Source: Phyllobacterium chamaecytisi (GTDB taxonomy: Bacteria; Pseudomonadota; Alphaproteobacteria; Rhizobiales; Rhizobiaceae). Taken from it: DNA of 64,000 nt. The notes below the pieces were generated by a model. That model did no database searches, was not told where the DNA came from, and saw only the letters and a program-made list of their open reading frames with translations. The DNA is taken from the NCBI RefSeq assembly GCF_020164455.1, contig NZ_JAIQWW010000014.1:111573-175572 (forward strand), given 5' to 3'. A program made the translations under genes and the position numbers. The first letter of the stretch is position 1; the number at the start of each line of letters is the position of its first letter. Of the stretch, positions 39,346 to 47,765 are shown one piece after another.

Positions 39346-41337
39346 ATGGAACGCTCGACAATAGTGCGGGTGCATGACGGATTGCATGCGCGGCCAGCCA
39401 CAAGATTTGTCAAACTCGCAAAGGGTTTCGAATCGGATATCGAGCTGATCAAGGCCGACAAATCCGTGAGTGCAAAGAGTTCCGTGAAGCTGATGCTGCT
39501 AGGCGTCAAGGAAAACGAGACAGTTACCGTAAGGGCGAGCGGTGCCGATGAGATCGAGGCAATCGAGGCACTGATCGGATACCTTGAAGATCCGCATGCA
39601 GGCACGGCGGAAGAGGAACGAGCTGAAAAAGCATCTGCCGAACCTGCGCCTGTTCAGCCCGAGGCCTTCTCGACAAATTCCGACACCACAGCCACGGGCA
39701 AATTACGCGGGGTTGCTGCCAGCGAAGGCTTTGCCATCGGGCCAGCCTTCGGGTTTTTCCCGGCGGAAATCAAACATGAAAACCGCCTGCTGGCAGCGGA
39801 CGAAATACCGGCAGAAGCCGGGCGGCTGACACAGGCTTTCGCGACCGTGCAGCATCGCATGGATATGTCATTGACCGCGACGGATCTCGCAGAAAGCGAC
39901 CGCGGCATTATCGCTGCTCTCAAGGATATTGCCTGTGACGATGAACTCACACAGGCTGCGGAAGCGCTGGTGAAGGAAGGCATGGATGCGGTTTCTGCCG
40001 TCATTGGCGCTACGTCAAGAATTGCGGCGGATTTCGCTTCAATGGATGATCCTTACCTTAATGCCCGAGCTGACGACGTGAATGCAGTCGGGCGTCAGAT
40101 TTGCCTTGCGCTACTGGGGCAGGACGATGCCAATCTCGAGGCCATCCCTAACGGTGCAATTCTGATCGCGGACGACATCGGCGCGTGGGATCTGGCCCGC
40201 GCGCCTCTGAAGCGCATTGCCGGTGTGATATGCGGCCATGGCGGCGCTACATCGCACGTCGCGATCATTGCCCGTGCGCACGGGATCCCCGCGGTTCTCG
40301 GGCTTGGACATTCCGTGCAGGAATTGCAGCAAGTCAAGAGCGTGGCGTTGGATGGCAATAATGGTGATGTCTTTCCGGATCCGGACCAGAAGACGGTCGA
40401 TCGCTTCCATGCGAAAATCGGCGTCGCCGAAACAGAAAGGCAGGCGTTGAAAGCTTATAAGGATATCGTACCGAGGCGTGCTGACGGCACTATCATCGAG
40501 ATCGCAGCCAACCTCGGCTCCCTGGAGGAGATCGAAGCGGCGCAGGAAGCCGGTGCCATGGGCGTTGGGCTGTTCCGCACCGAGCTGCTGTTCATGCGGC
40601 ACATTCATCTGCCATCTGAAGATTTGCAGACCGAAACCTACGCGACGCTTGCCAAAGCGTTCGCGCCACACCCTGTTATTGTCCGCACGCTGGATATTGG
40701 CGGCGACAAGCCGATATCCGGTATAGATTTTCCGGATGAAGAAAATCCGTTTCTGGGCTGGCGCGGTATTCGCATGTGCCTCGACCGCCCGGATGTTTTC
40801 AAACCGCAATTGCGTGCGCTCCTGCGTGCCACCGTGCATGGCAACATCAAGGTCATGTTGCCGATGGTCTCGGATCTTGGCGAAGTTCGCGCTACGCGCA
40901 GCCTGATCGACGAGTGTGCCGCAGAACTCAAAGCAGAGGGGAGGGACTACGCGAATTTCGATCTTGGTGTCATGGTCGAGACACCAGCAGCCGTCATGAT
41001 TGCCCCCATGCTGGCCAAAGAGGTTGCGTTCTTTTCCATCGGTACCAATGACCTGACCCAATACATCATGGCGGCTGATCGCCTCAACCCGACTGTCGCA
41101 AAGTTGAATGACGTGACGCATCCGGCCGTGATGGCAGCGATCGAACTTACGGCGAAAGCTGGTGTCGAGGCTGGAATCATGGTCGGTATGTGCGGCGAAG
41201 CCGCAGGCCGCGCTGATCTCATCCCGGCATTCGTCAATATGGGGCTGACGGAACTCAGCATGAGTCCGGCATCCATTCAACGCGCAAAAAAATGCGTTTG
41301 GGAATTAGGGCAAGTGGGGAATCAAAAAGGCGAATAG
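39346..41337 (+). CDS. HPr - Enzyme I fusion, PEP-protein phosphotransferase (663 aa)
   Basis: Starts the PTS phosphate relay from PEP. The N-terminal HPr domain (1-85) has VHDGLHARPATRFVKLAKGF with His14 as phospho-site and SVSAKSSVKLMLLGV. After a linker, Enzyme I follows: KLRGVAASEGFAIGPAFGF, phospho-His in GHGGATSHVAIIARAHGIPA, MGVGLFRTELLFM, and the PEP site VAFFSIGTNDLTQYIMAADR with MVGMCGEAAGR. All catalytic elements are present. This provides energy coupling private to the island, independent of the chromosomal nitrogen-type PTS of these bacteria. It overlaps the convergent gene by 33 bases. Confidence 0.93.
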   Translation: MERSTIVRVHDGLHARPATRFVKLAKGFESDIELIKADKSVSAKSSVKLMLLGVKENETVTVRASGADEIEAIEALIGYLEDPHAGTAEEERAEKASAEPAPVQPEAFSTNSDTTATGKLRGVAASEGFAIGPAFGFFPAEIKHENRLLAADEIPAEAGRLTQAFATVQHRMDMSLTATDLAESDRGIIAALKDIACDDELTQAAEALVKEGMDAVSAVIGATSRIAADFASMDDPYLNARADDVNAVGRQICLALLGQDDANLEAIPNGAILIADDIGAWDLARAPLKRIAGVICGHGGATSHVAIIARAHGIPAVLGLGHSVQELQQVKSVALDGNNGDVFPDPDQKTVDRFHAKIGVAETERQALKAYKDIVPRRADGTIIEIAANLGSLEEIEAAQEAGAMGVGLFRTELLFMRHIHLPSEDLQTETYATLAKAFAPHPVIVRTLDIGGDKPISGIDFPDEENPFLGWRGIRMCLDRPDVFKPQLRALLRATVHGNIKVMLPMVSDLGEVRATRSLIDECAAELKAEGRDYANFDLGVMVETPAAVMIAPMLAKEVAFFSIGTNDLTQYIMAADRLNPTVAKLNDVTHPAVMAAIELTAKAGVEAGIMVGMCGEAAGRADLIPAFVNMGLTELSMSPASIQRAKKCVWELGQVGNQKGE

Positions 41338-42057
41338 ATCGGACAGGGCTTTTACCTTATCCGATGCGCCGATTGCCTGATCGAATTTGTCCCCGCGGGC
41401 TTGTAGAGCCAACAACGCGCTCTCGACCAATCTTTCATCGTCCGGTTCATGATCCGCATAGGTGGCAAGACCGATTGCAAGGGCGATGGCGGAAAAGCAA
41501 AAATACTGCGCGTCCAGATCCGGCTGCTGCCCGCCATATCCGGGCAATGGCAAATGCGCCGATTGATATTGTGATTGCAACTCGATCGCCAGTTGCGCGC
41601 ATGCTTCTGCAATGTCGTTCAGATCGCCATCCTTTGCGCCAACCAGCAAAGCCCCGTGGCGGCGAATCACCGCTGCATGGACGGATGTGAATGTTGATTC
41701 GTGAATGAGTGCATTGCGCGATCCCAAAACGTTCAAGATACGCTTCGTCAGGTAATATCCGTCGCGCCGGAACAGCGCCTCACCTTTGCTGGCATCAGCG
41801 GGAAAATAGACGTCGAGACCACGCGCTTCGATGGTGGTCGAATGGGCCGCAGGATCCTGTGAAACCAGAGAGATCGAAATTGTCTCTGCGGCAGTCAAAG
41901 CCTTGTCCATGGCGCGGGCAGCCTTACCGAACAAGATATCGGGCAGATCCTGAGGCACGGGCGGGCGATCTTGCCGACTTGCCCTGATCAGGTGGCGTAC
42001 ATCGCGCAGGCGGTCTTTCAAACTGACGACAATCTCGCTTGAAATATCCCGGATCAT
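41305..42057 (-). CDS. Hypothetical protein inside the PTS/Aco island (250 aa)
   Basis: Begins MIRDISSEIVVSLKDRLRDV and contains VYFPADASKGEALFRRDGYY, LGSRNALIHESTFTSVHAAV, IRRHGALLVGAKDGDLNDIA and FCFSAIALAIGLATYADHEP. It is predicted mixed alpha/beta and soluble, with one moderately hydrophobic helix. I recognise no family. It overlaps the end of the HPr-EI gene by 33 bases and is divergent from the regulator gene across 153 bases. Its position between EI and the regulator suggests that it belongs to the same regulon. Confidence 0.72.
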   Translation of the reverse strand: MIRDISSEIVVSLKDRLRDVRHLIRASRQDRPPVPQDLPDILFGKAARAMDKALTAAETISISLVSQDPAAHSTTIEARGLDVYFPADASKGEALFRRDGYYLTKRILNVLGSRNALIHESTFTSVHAAVIRRHGALLVGAKDGDLNDIAEACAQLAIELQSQYQSAHLPLPGYGGQQPDLDAQYFCFSAIALAIGLATYADHEPDDERLVESALLALQARGDKFDQAIGASDKVKALSDLFAFLIPHLP

Positions 42058-42210
42058 GATGGCGTACCTTTGCGCGCAAGTGGATAATCGTTTGTACCTT
42101 TTTTTCTTGGCTTGCTAAACAACATTCTCGTGAGGTGTAGTGTGCAGGTCGCTCTGGCTTGATGCAGCATTGCTGCTTTGAAGGAACGGGAGCGATCAAA
42201 GGGGGGATGA

Positions 42211-43239
42211 TTGAGCGATCGACGCAAGCGAACGAATGGTACGACGAAGAGTCTCCAAAAGACTCCTCTGGATGTTGGGCAGCCGGACACCAAAATCAGC
42301 CGGATGCGTATGCGCGCCGCCTGGATGTACTATATCGAGCAGATGACGCAGAACGAGATCGCCGAGATCCTCGGCGTCGGGCGTGTGACCATTGTGCGCA
42401 TGCTGGCCGAGGCGCGTGCGCGCAACGAGGTCAAGATCGGAATCCAGGGCTATCTTTCGGATCTCGTCGCACTGGAAAGGCAGGTTGAAAAGCAATTCGG
42501 TCTCGACAAGGTGATCATCGCGCCATTGTCCCATCCGGACAACGACCCGATCCCTGCGATAGCGGCCGCCACCGGCGACTATCTTTCCGGGGTCGTCAGC
42601 AATGGCATGCGCGTCGGCGTCGGTTGGGGGCGGACGCTTCTCAACACATTGTCCTATCTCGAAGCACGGGCGCTTGAGAACTTTACGGTTATCTCGCTGC
42701 TTGGGGGAATCAGCCAGCCACGGCGGTTCAACCCGGCGGAATTTGCCTGGCAATTCGCACAGTTGTTCCAGGGCGATGGTTATCTCATTCCCGCTCCTGC
42801 CATGGTGGATAGCATCGAAACAAAAACAGCATTGATCGAGCGATGCGGTTTGAAAAGCGTATTTGAGATGGCCGAGGACCTTGATCTCGTTCTGCTCAGT
42901 GTCGGCGCTATCGAAACGGCCTCCAGCACGCCCTACCACATCGGTTTCCTTAACCAGGGCCACCAGGCTTCCCTGGCGGAACGTGGCGCCGTTGGCGATC
43001 TTCTATTCCATTTTTACGACAAACAGGGTCAGCTGGTGGACCATCCCATCCATGACCTCGTCATGTCCGTAGGCATCGACACGGTGCAACGCGTGCCGGC
43101 GCGGGTATTGACATCTGGCGGCAAGGAAAAGATCAGGGCGCTTTATGGCGCGATGGCGCTCGTTCGTCCGACAGTGTTCATCACCGATGAGGAAAGTGCC
43201 CGCCGCTTGCTGGTACTTGCCGAACAGGAAAAAGGTTGA
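42211..43239 (+). CDS. SorC/EryD-type sugar-binding transcriptional regulator (342 aa)
   Basis: The N-terminal winged helix-turn-helix (MRAAWMYYIEQMTQNEIAEI, LGVGRVTIVRMLAEARARNE) precedes a sugar-phosphate-binding NagB/RpiA-like domain (RVGVGWGRTLLNTLSYLEAR, LVLLSVGAIETASSTPYHIG, IRALYGAMALVRPTVFITDE). This is the SorC/DeoR family to which EryD belongs. The start is TTG 42211, with AAAGGGGGGATGA upstream; an ATG at 42207 is in another frame. It probably senses the phosphorylated substrate and controls the two promoters with the shared ACAAATGTTC element. Confidence 0.9.
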   Translation: MSDRRKRTNGTTKSLQKTPLDVGQPDTKISRMRMRAAWMYYIEQMTQNEIAEILGVGRVTIVRMLAEARARNEVKIGIQGYLSDLVALERQVEKQFGLDKVIIAPLSHPDNDPIPAIAAATGDYLSGVVSNGMRVGVGWGRTLLNTLSYLEARALENFTVISLLGGISQPRRFNPAEFAWQFAQLFQGDGYLIPAPAMVDSIETKTALIERCGLKSVFEMAEDLDLVLLSVGAIETASSTPYHIGFLNQGHQASLAERGAVGDLLFHFYDKQGQLVDHPIHDLVMSVGIDTVQRVPARVLTSGGKEKIRALYGAMALVRPTVFITDEESARRLLVLAEQEKG

Positions 43240-43373
43240 GCTTTGCTTGCAATTTCCGTTGGAAATCAAAACAAGAGCGCCGGGTAGCCCAAGTCAGGGA
43301 TTGCATTCGCGATTTTTCCCGTTATTGATCGCGGGAGACGCGCGGCCAATTCCACTGCGTCTGATTTCAGGTG

Positions 43374-43450
43374 GGGCCTGTAGCTCAATTGGTTAGAGCC
43401 GGCGGCTCATAACCGCTTGGTTGGGGGTTCAAGTCCTCCCGGGCCCACCA
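43374..43450 (+). tRNA. tRNA with CAT anticodon (Met, or Ile2 after lysidine modification)
   Basis: Full cloverleaf over 77 bases: acceptor GGGCCTG with CGGGCCC (one T-G pair), D-arm TAGCTCAATTGGTTAGAGC, anticodon loop CTCATAA, T-arm GGGGGTTCAAGTCCTCC, encoded CCA at 43448-43450. CAT can mean elongator Met or the Ile(ATA) decoder. The CTCATAA loop with a following CTTGGT resembles bacterial Ile2, so the identity is left open. Confidence 0.95.
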
Positions 43451-43458
43451 AGAATTTC

Positions 43459-43490
43459 AAAGGCTTGGCGAGAAATTGCCAAGCCTTTTT
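43459..43490 (+). terminator. Terminator after the tRNA
   Basis: AAAGGCTTGGC (43459-43469) pairs with GCCAAGCCTTT (43478-43488) and is followed by T residues, eight bases after the tRNA CCA end. Confidence 0.92.
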
Positions 43491-43716
43491 GCGCCGGTGT
43501 AGCCGCTGTTGCTGGACGTGCGTTCTTAACGTTTGACGCCGGATGTTGGACAATCAAGTTTTTCAAGTCGCTTGAATTCGTTCCGGCAGTCATGCTGCTC
43601 CTTCGAAACTGCTAAACTGATGCTTCTTTCCAGGAGGCAACCAAAGATTCTTCCCGATTTGCCGCCAACACCAAGATGGCATCTAAGCCTCGGACGGAAT
43701 CTCCGTAAAATGACAT

Positions 43717-44769
43717 CTAGGAGACTTTGGAGGCGACAGGTTCGAGAGCTTGCCCGTATCGAACGATCGAACGGCTTCCTTTGGTCAGAAACGGGCGCTC
43801 TATCCAATGGAACGAGGCAGCGGCCACACTGATCGTAAGCAGCAGTTCGAGGTTGATTGTCACTCCGCTTGGCAAATCCAGGGACTTCAGGACAAGCAAG
43901 ATGGGATAGTGCCAGAGATACATGCCGTAGGAGATCCGGCCGATTGCAACGAGCGGCTCAAGTGTCAGGACGGTATGGGCGAACTGTCCGGCGACTGCCG
44001 AAGCGGCTGCAGCGATCCAAACGGCCGCGACCGCAGCAAAAGCGGTAAATCCCCAGATCAGGGACCATTCACCATTATTGCCAAAGAGCACGAACAGATA
44101 TCCAACTAGGGATGCTGCCCAGAAAAGCCAGGGCGACCACACCTGTGGTACACCCGGCAAAAAGGCAAGCAGGCAGCCAACCAGCAAGGCATCCGAACGG
44201 GTGTCGAACCCGTTGTAAATTCGCGTACCCGGTGCATGCATCGCCTCCAGCGCGATCCGCCATCCGAGCACGGCCAGAATAAGGGCAAGGGTCGCGAGCG
44301 GTGCGCCACGGCGCCCGGTCTTGGCGAGCAGGGCCGAAAGCACAATTGGCCAAATCAGATAGAATTGCTGCTCTATCGCGAGCGACCAGGTGTGTGCAAG
44401 AACGGTATCGGGCCCCAATTCGAAGGCTCGCGCCCAGTTCATTGTGTAGGTCGCGGCAAATCCGATGGCCTCCAGAACATCGTTTCGGATTTTGGTAAAG
44501 AGCGCTGCAAATGCGAGACATGCGAGAAAGACATAGAGCCCCGGCGCCAGCCGCCTGACGCGCCGCAACCAAAAGCCCGGCATGTCGATCCTGCCGCAAT
44601 TTTCCCACTCAGCGAGCAAATTCGACGTGATCAGATAGCCGCTCAGGACGAAGAACAGGTCAACGCCGATATACCCGCCAGGAAAACGATCGTAAAATGT
44701 GTGGAACACAATGACAGTCAAGACAGCGATTGCGCGCACGCCGTCGAGCGCAGGAACGTAATTCATCAA
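43717..44769 (-). CDS. Acyltransferase 3 family membrane protein, OafA/YrhL-like (350 aa)
   Basis: Ten-span integral membrane acyltransferase that modifies surface sugars or lipids. YVPALDGVRAIAVLTVIVFH contains the catalytic-type His/Arg motif (LDGVRAI...H), followed by GYIGVDLFFVLSGYLI and FWLRRVRRLAPGLYVFLACL. HTWSLAIEQQFYLIWPIVLS is the second landmark. It lacks the C-terminal SGNH domain of long OafA proteins. It is alone next to the tRNA, but no integrase or attachment repeat is seen. The acceptor is unknown. Confidence 0.92.
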   Translation of the reverse strand: MMNYVPALDGVRAIAVLTVIVFHTFYDRFPGGYIGVDLFFVLSGYLITSNLLAEWENCGRIDMPGFWLRRVRRLAPGLYVFLACLAFAALFTKIRNDVLEAIGFAATYTMNWARAFELGPDTVLAHTWSLAIEQQFYLIWPIVLSALLAKTGRRGAPLATLALILAVLGWRIALEAMHAPGTRIYNGFDTRSDALLVGCLLAFLPGVPQVWSPWLFWAASLVGYLFVLFGNNGEWSLIWGFTAFAAVAAVWIAAAASAVAGQFAHTVLTLEPLVAIGRISYGMYLWHYPILLVLKSLDLPSGVTINLELLLTISVAAASFHWIERPFLTKGSRSIVRYGQALEPVASKVS

Positions 44770-45010
44770 AAAGCCTTGGTGCTAAAAATCGCATGCAATA
44801 ATAATTCCGCGAATTTGCACCGGGCTCAGGCATTTTGACAAGCCAAATCTTGCGGGACAGCAGAAATTCGCTCCAAGCCATGTCGAGCGGATCCTGTCTC
44901 CGCCTTTACTTACGGGTAGAGCTGAAATCGCTGTCGAGACCACCCGATATCGTAGGCTTCGATTGCGGAGGAGATGGGACGTGTCATTCCGCTAAGCCGG
45001 TAAGCCCAAT

Positions 45011-45409
45011 TCAGGCCCGTCTGGCTTCGGGGATGACTGCGATTTCCTTGGAGAACATCACCACCGCGAAGATCAATACGCCAGCGAAAACGACGAGCGA
45101 TCCTATCCCGACGAGCGGTTCCAACTGGACATTGCCCAGTTCCATGAAATAGAGCGCTGGCAGCATGACGATCAGACCAAGCGCATAGACCACATAGTGA
45201 ACCATGGCCAATCTCTTGACTGCCTTGGCTGGGTTGAGCGCGTAATACCCACCGAAAATGGAACAGGAAACCCAGCCCAAGAGGTTGAGATGTGCATGAG
45301 CAGCGATCACCGTATGGTTTCCGGACATTCCCATTTGCAGGCCCATCGCGAGCCCGATCAGAAGACATATGATGGCCGTCTTGAAGAAAAGCTGAGAAAT
45401 CTGTGGCAT
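45011..45409 (-). CDS. Small membrane protein resembling heme-copper oxidase subunit I (132 aa)
   Basis: Four predicted spans. The segment HTVIAAHAHLNLLGWVSCSI carries the His pair and GW pattern found in the NnrS/cbb3/NorB-like subunit-I helices, and FGGYYALNP follows. At about 130 residues it is far smaller than an oxidase subunit. ATG 45409 has CAGGGGGAG upstream; the longer frame to 45448 does not. A role in heme or metal handling is guesswork. Confidence 0.7.
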   Translation of the reverse strand: MPQISQLFFKTAIICLLIGLAMGLQMGMSGNHTVIAAHAHLNLLGWVSCSIFGGYYALNPAKAVKRLAMVHYVVYALGLIVMLPALYFMELGNVQLEPLVGIGSLVVFAGVLIFAVVMFSKEIAVIPEARRA

Positions 45410-45517
45410 TTGGCTCCCCCTGAACCAGAATTCAATGATGCCGCGCACAATACACGCGAGCGACAGTGGTTTCCAGCAAGCTCAGTTAAGCATTAAGAAT
45501 GAGGTTTGTGCGCTTTG

Positions 45518-46915
45518 TCAGGGGAGGGAAGCTGCAATGTTTTCCATTGGTGCGCGCAGAGTCCAGACGAGGCGTTTGGGCGCCTGTTCCAGGGTGCCTG
45601 CCGCCCCAAGGGATAGAGGGGTTACGCGCTCCAGCACAATCTTGCCAAATCCATGGGCACGCCCAAGCCTTACAGGTGGCCCGTCAGATTCAGTCCAGGT
45701 CAGATAAAAGTTTCTACCATCATCGCCGACATACCAATCGACTGCGATACTGCCCTGGTCAGCAGAAAAGACACCATATTTGGCCGAATTCGTTGCCAAT
45801 TCATGGAACGCAATCCCCAGGTACTGAACCGCATTGGGCTGCAGGACTATGAGGGGACCTGAAATCGCAACGCTGGATTCATCGCCGAACGGCTTTATCT
45901 GCGCCAAAAGAAGATCCGCTACAGTCGCTCCGCGCCATTCGGCATGGACAAGCAAATCATGTGATCGCGCGAGAGCCATGATTCTTTCCCGCACCTGCTG
46001 CTCGAACTCGGTACTATCAGTAGCGCGATTGCCGGTTTCCCGGATCATGGACAGAATGACGGCATATTGATTCTTGACGCGGTGGTTTACCTCGCGCATC
46101 AACATGACGATCCGTTCTTCCTTCTCCTTTCTCTCGGTAATATCGCGGGCAATCTTGGACGCGCCAATGATGCGCCCGGTCGAATCCTTGACTGGCGATA
46201 CAGTCAGCGAAACATGAATACGCACCCCGTCCTTGCGCACCCGAATTGTCTCATAGTGATCCAGGCGTTCACCCTTGCGAACTTTGTCGACGATGGACGC
46301 TTCTTCTCCCAATCTTTCGGGAGGAATAACAGTGGTGATCGAACGGCCAATCATCTCCTCGGCTGTGTAACCGAATACGCGTTCGGCACCCCTGTTCCAG
46401 CTCCTGACGATGCCTGCGAGGGTTTTACTAACGATCGCATCGTCGGACGATTCCACGATCGCCGCGAGATGTTGCGCCGACTCTTCATTGCGCTTCTGCT
46501 CTGTGAGATCGACAAGCATATTCATGGCGCCAACAACTTCGCCGCTATTGTCCCGAAGCAAAACGGGGAATGGACGGAACGCAACACGGCTGCCGTCGGG
46601 CCGCTCGGCTATTGCTTCCAGCCCTCGCACATCCCGACCTTCGCGCAGGCTCATCGCCATGGGGCACTCGTCATGCCGCATCGGAGTTCCGTCAGGCCAA
46701 TATAATTTCCATGATCCGCACCAAGCCTCTTCGCCGATCCGCGGCTCACGACCCCAAAACTCCGCCGCCGCACGGTTGTAGAAAGTAATGATGCCGGATT
46801 TGTCTGTCGTATATACGGGGATAGGAAGTGCCGTGATCAGGGAATCACGGCTGGAGCTGTCCATGCTGTGCAAAGCTGCAAGTGAAGAACTAAGGTTGCT
46901 TTGCGCAATATCCAC
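45518..46915 (-). CDS. PAS-PAS HWE-type sensor histidine kinase (465 aa)
   Basis: Two PAS domains: residues 25-140 (LPIPVYTTDKSGIITFYNRA) and 148-275 (DAIVSKTLAGIVRSWNRGAE), followed by the HWE kinase core. The phosphorylated His lies in MLMREVNHRVKNQYAVILSM, N-box FHELATNSAKYGVFS, and the W-x-E motif LTWTESDGPPV. There is no membrane span, so it is a cytosolic sensor; PAS1/PAS2 may bind flavin, heme or a ligand. No partner response regulator is adjacent, so it is an orphan kinase. Confidence 0.93.
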   Translation of the reverse strand: MDIAQSNLSSSLAALHSMDSSSRDSLITALPIPVYTTDKSGIITFYNRAAAEFWGREPRIGEEAWCGSWKLYWPDGTPMRHDECPMAMSLREGRDVRGLEAIAERPDGSRVAFRPFPVLLRDNSGEVVGAMNMLVDLTEQKRNEESAQHLAAIVESSDDAIVSKTLAGIVRSWNRGAERVFGYTAEEMIGRSITTVIPPERLGEEASIVDKVRKGERLDHYETIRVRKDGVRIHVSLTVSPVKDSTGRIIGASKIARDITERKEKEERIVMLMREVNHRVKNQYAVILSMIRETGNRATDSTEFEQQVRERIMALARSHDLLVHAEWRGATVADLLLAQIKPFGDESSVAISGPLIVLQPNAVQYLGIAFHELATNSAKYGVFSADQGSIAVDWYVGDDGRNFYLTWTESDGPPVRLGRAHGFGKIVLERVTPLSLGAAGTLEQAPKRLVWTLRAPMENIAASLP

Positions 46916-47104
46916 TATTTTTCCTGCTTCAAGTAACTTCTTGCCAGTCGGGTTCTCGAATCAAGGGGACCAGTCGACAACAGGATAACCCCATATTTGA
47001 AACTATCTGCAATGATTTTGGTTCCGACAGCGCCACCAGCGTATGAGGGATCAATGGGGTAGTTTTTGCGTTTCCATTCAATCCAAATGAATGGAGGAAA
47101 TCAC

Positions 47105-47275
47105 ATGATTTATACCTTGAGATTGACCAGCCTGCTCTGTCAATCTGGCTTAACCGTTCTGCCGGAGGGCTGGGAAACGCTGCGCTATCAATGGGAGTAT
47201 TCGCATGCAGCAAGCGCAATTTTGAATTTCGTGGCGCTTTTCGCCTTGCTTCTCTCCGTATTGGGAAAGGATTAG
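47105..47275 (+). CDS. Small membrane protein (56 aa)
   Basis: ATG 47105 follows an excellent AATGGAGGAAATCAC ribosome site. The protein runs MIYTLRLTSLLCQSGLTVLP and ends with the hydrophobic span AILNFVALFALLLSVLGKD. A single C-terminal membrane helix is predicted. Unknown family. The strong ribosome site supports expression. Confidence 0.5.
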   Translation: MIYTLRLTSLLCQSGLTVLPEGWETLRYQWEYSHAASAILNFVALFALLLSVLGKD

Positions 47276-47398
47276 AGCCCTCAACAATACAATGGGCCAG
47301 TTTCACTTGGAAACCAGCCCATACCAAAACCGATGCGCGTTCTGTCAGACGCACATAAATTCTCTGAATTTTCTTCTGATCGGGTCAAATCCCGATAG

Positions 47399-47500
47399 TC
47401 AAACTGCAAAGACGACGGCTGCAACTGCCAGCGCGCCAAACAAAATCATTGAGCATGTCATCCAGTTGGAGATATCGCCGTTTTCTTTCGTGTGTCGCAT
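47399..47500 (-). CDS. Very small membrane protein (33 aa)
   Basis: MRHTKENGDISNWMTCSMIL...AAVVFAV, a charged 13-residue head followed by one membrane helix rich in Ala/Val. AGGAGGAGTCAGGCG lies just before its ATG (47500), an unusually complete Shine-Dalgarno. Size and layout match bacterial small membrane proteins. No family recognised. Confidence 0.5.
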   Translation of the reverse strand: MRHTKENGDISNWMTCSMILFGALAVAAVVFAV

Positions 47501-47765
47501 CGCCTGACTCCTCCTGAGCGTAGCCGGATAGGACCGGCGCGTTCTCAAAAAAATCATAAACACCCGTCGCTGATTTCAGTTCCCAGCGATCAATTCAAAT
47601 TGTGGTGATCATGTGCTTGACCAAAATCATGGAAGGCTTAATCCCATCATCCCAGCCTCACTGAAAGGGATTATAGCGCTTTCAATGTAGACTGCAATTT
47701 GCGCCGTGCCTCAGTTTCATCACATTTTGATATCGAGTGAAACGAAAGCGATATTGGCCGATGGG

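Noticed and set aside
40111..41280. 389-codon frame opposite the HPr-EI gene
   Set aside because: Composition (His/Arg-rich, no domain) is that of an antisense shadow of a well-recognised gene.
42090..42110. Possible third copy of the ACAAATGTTC element near the regulator gene
   Set aside because: Only GTACAAACGATTATC on the minus strand resembles it (ACAAA and a few further bases); the match is too weak to claim.
43374..43716. tRNA as an integration site for a genomic island
   Set aside because: No integrase gene and no duplicated tRNA 3' end is seen in the window, although the acyltransferase gene next to it could be accessory.
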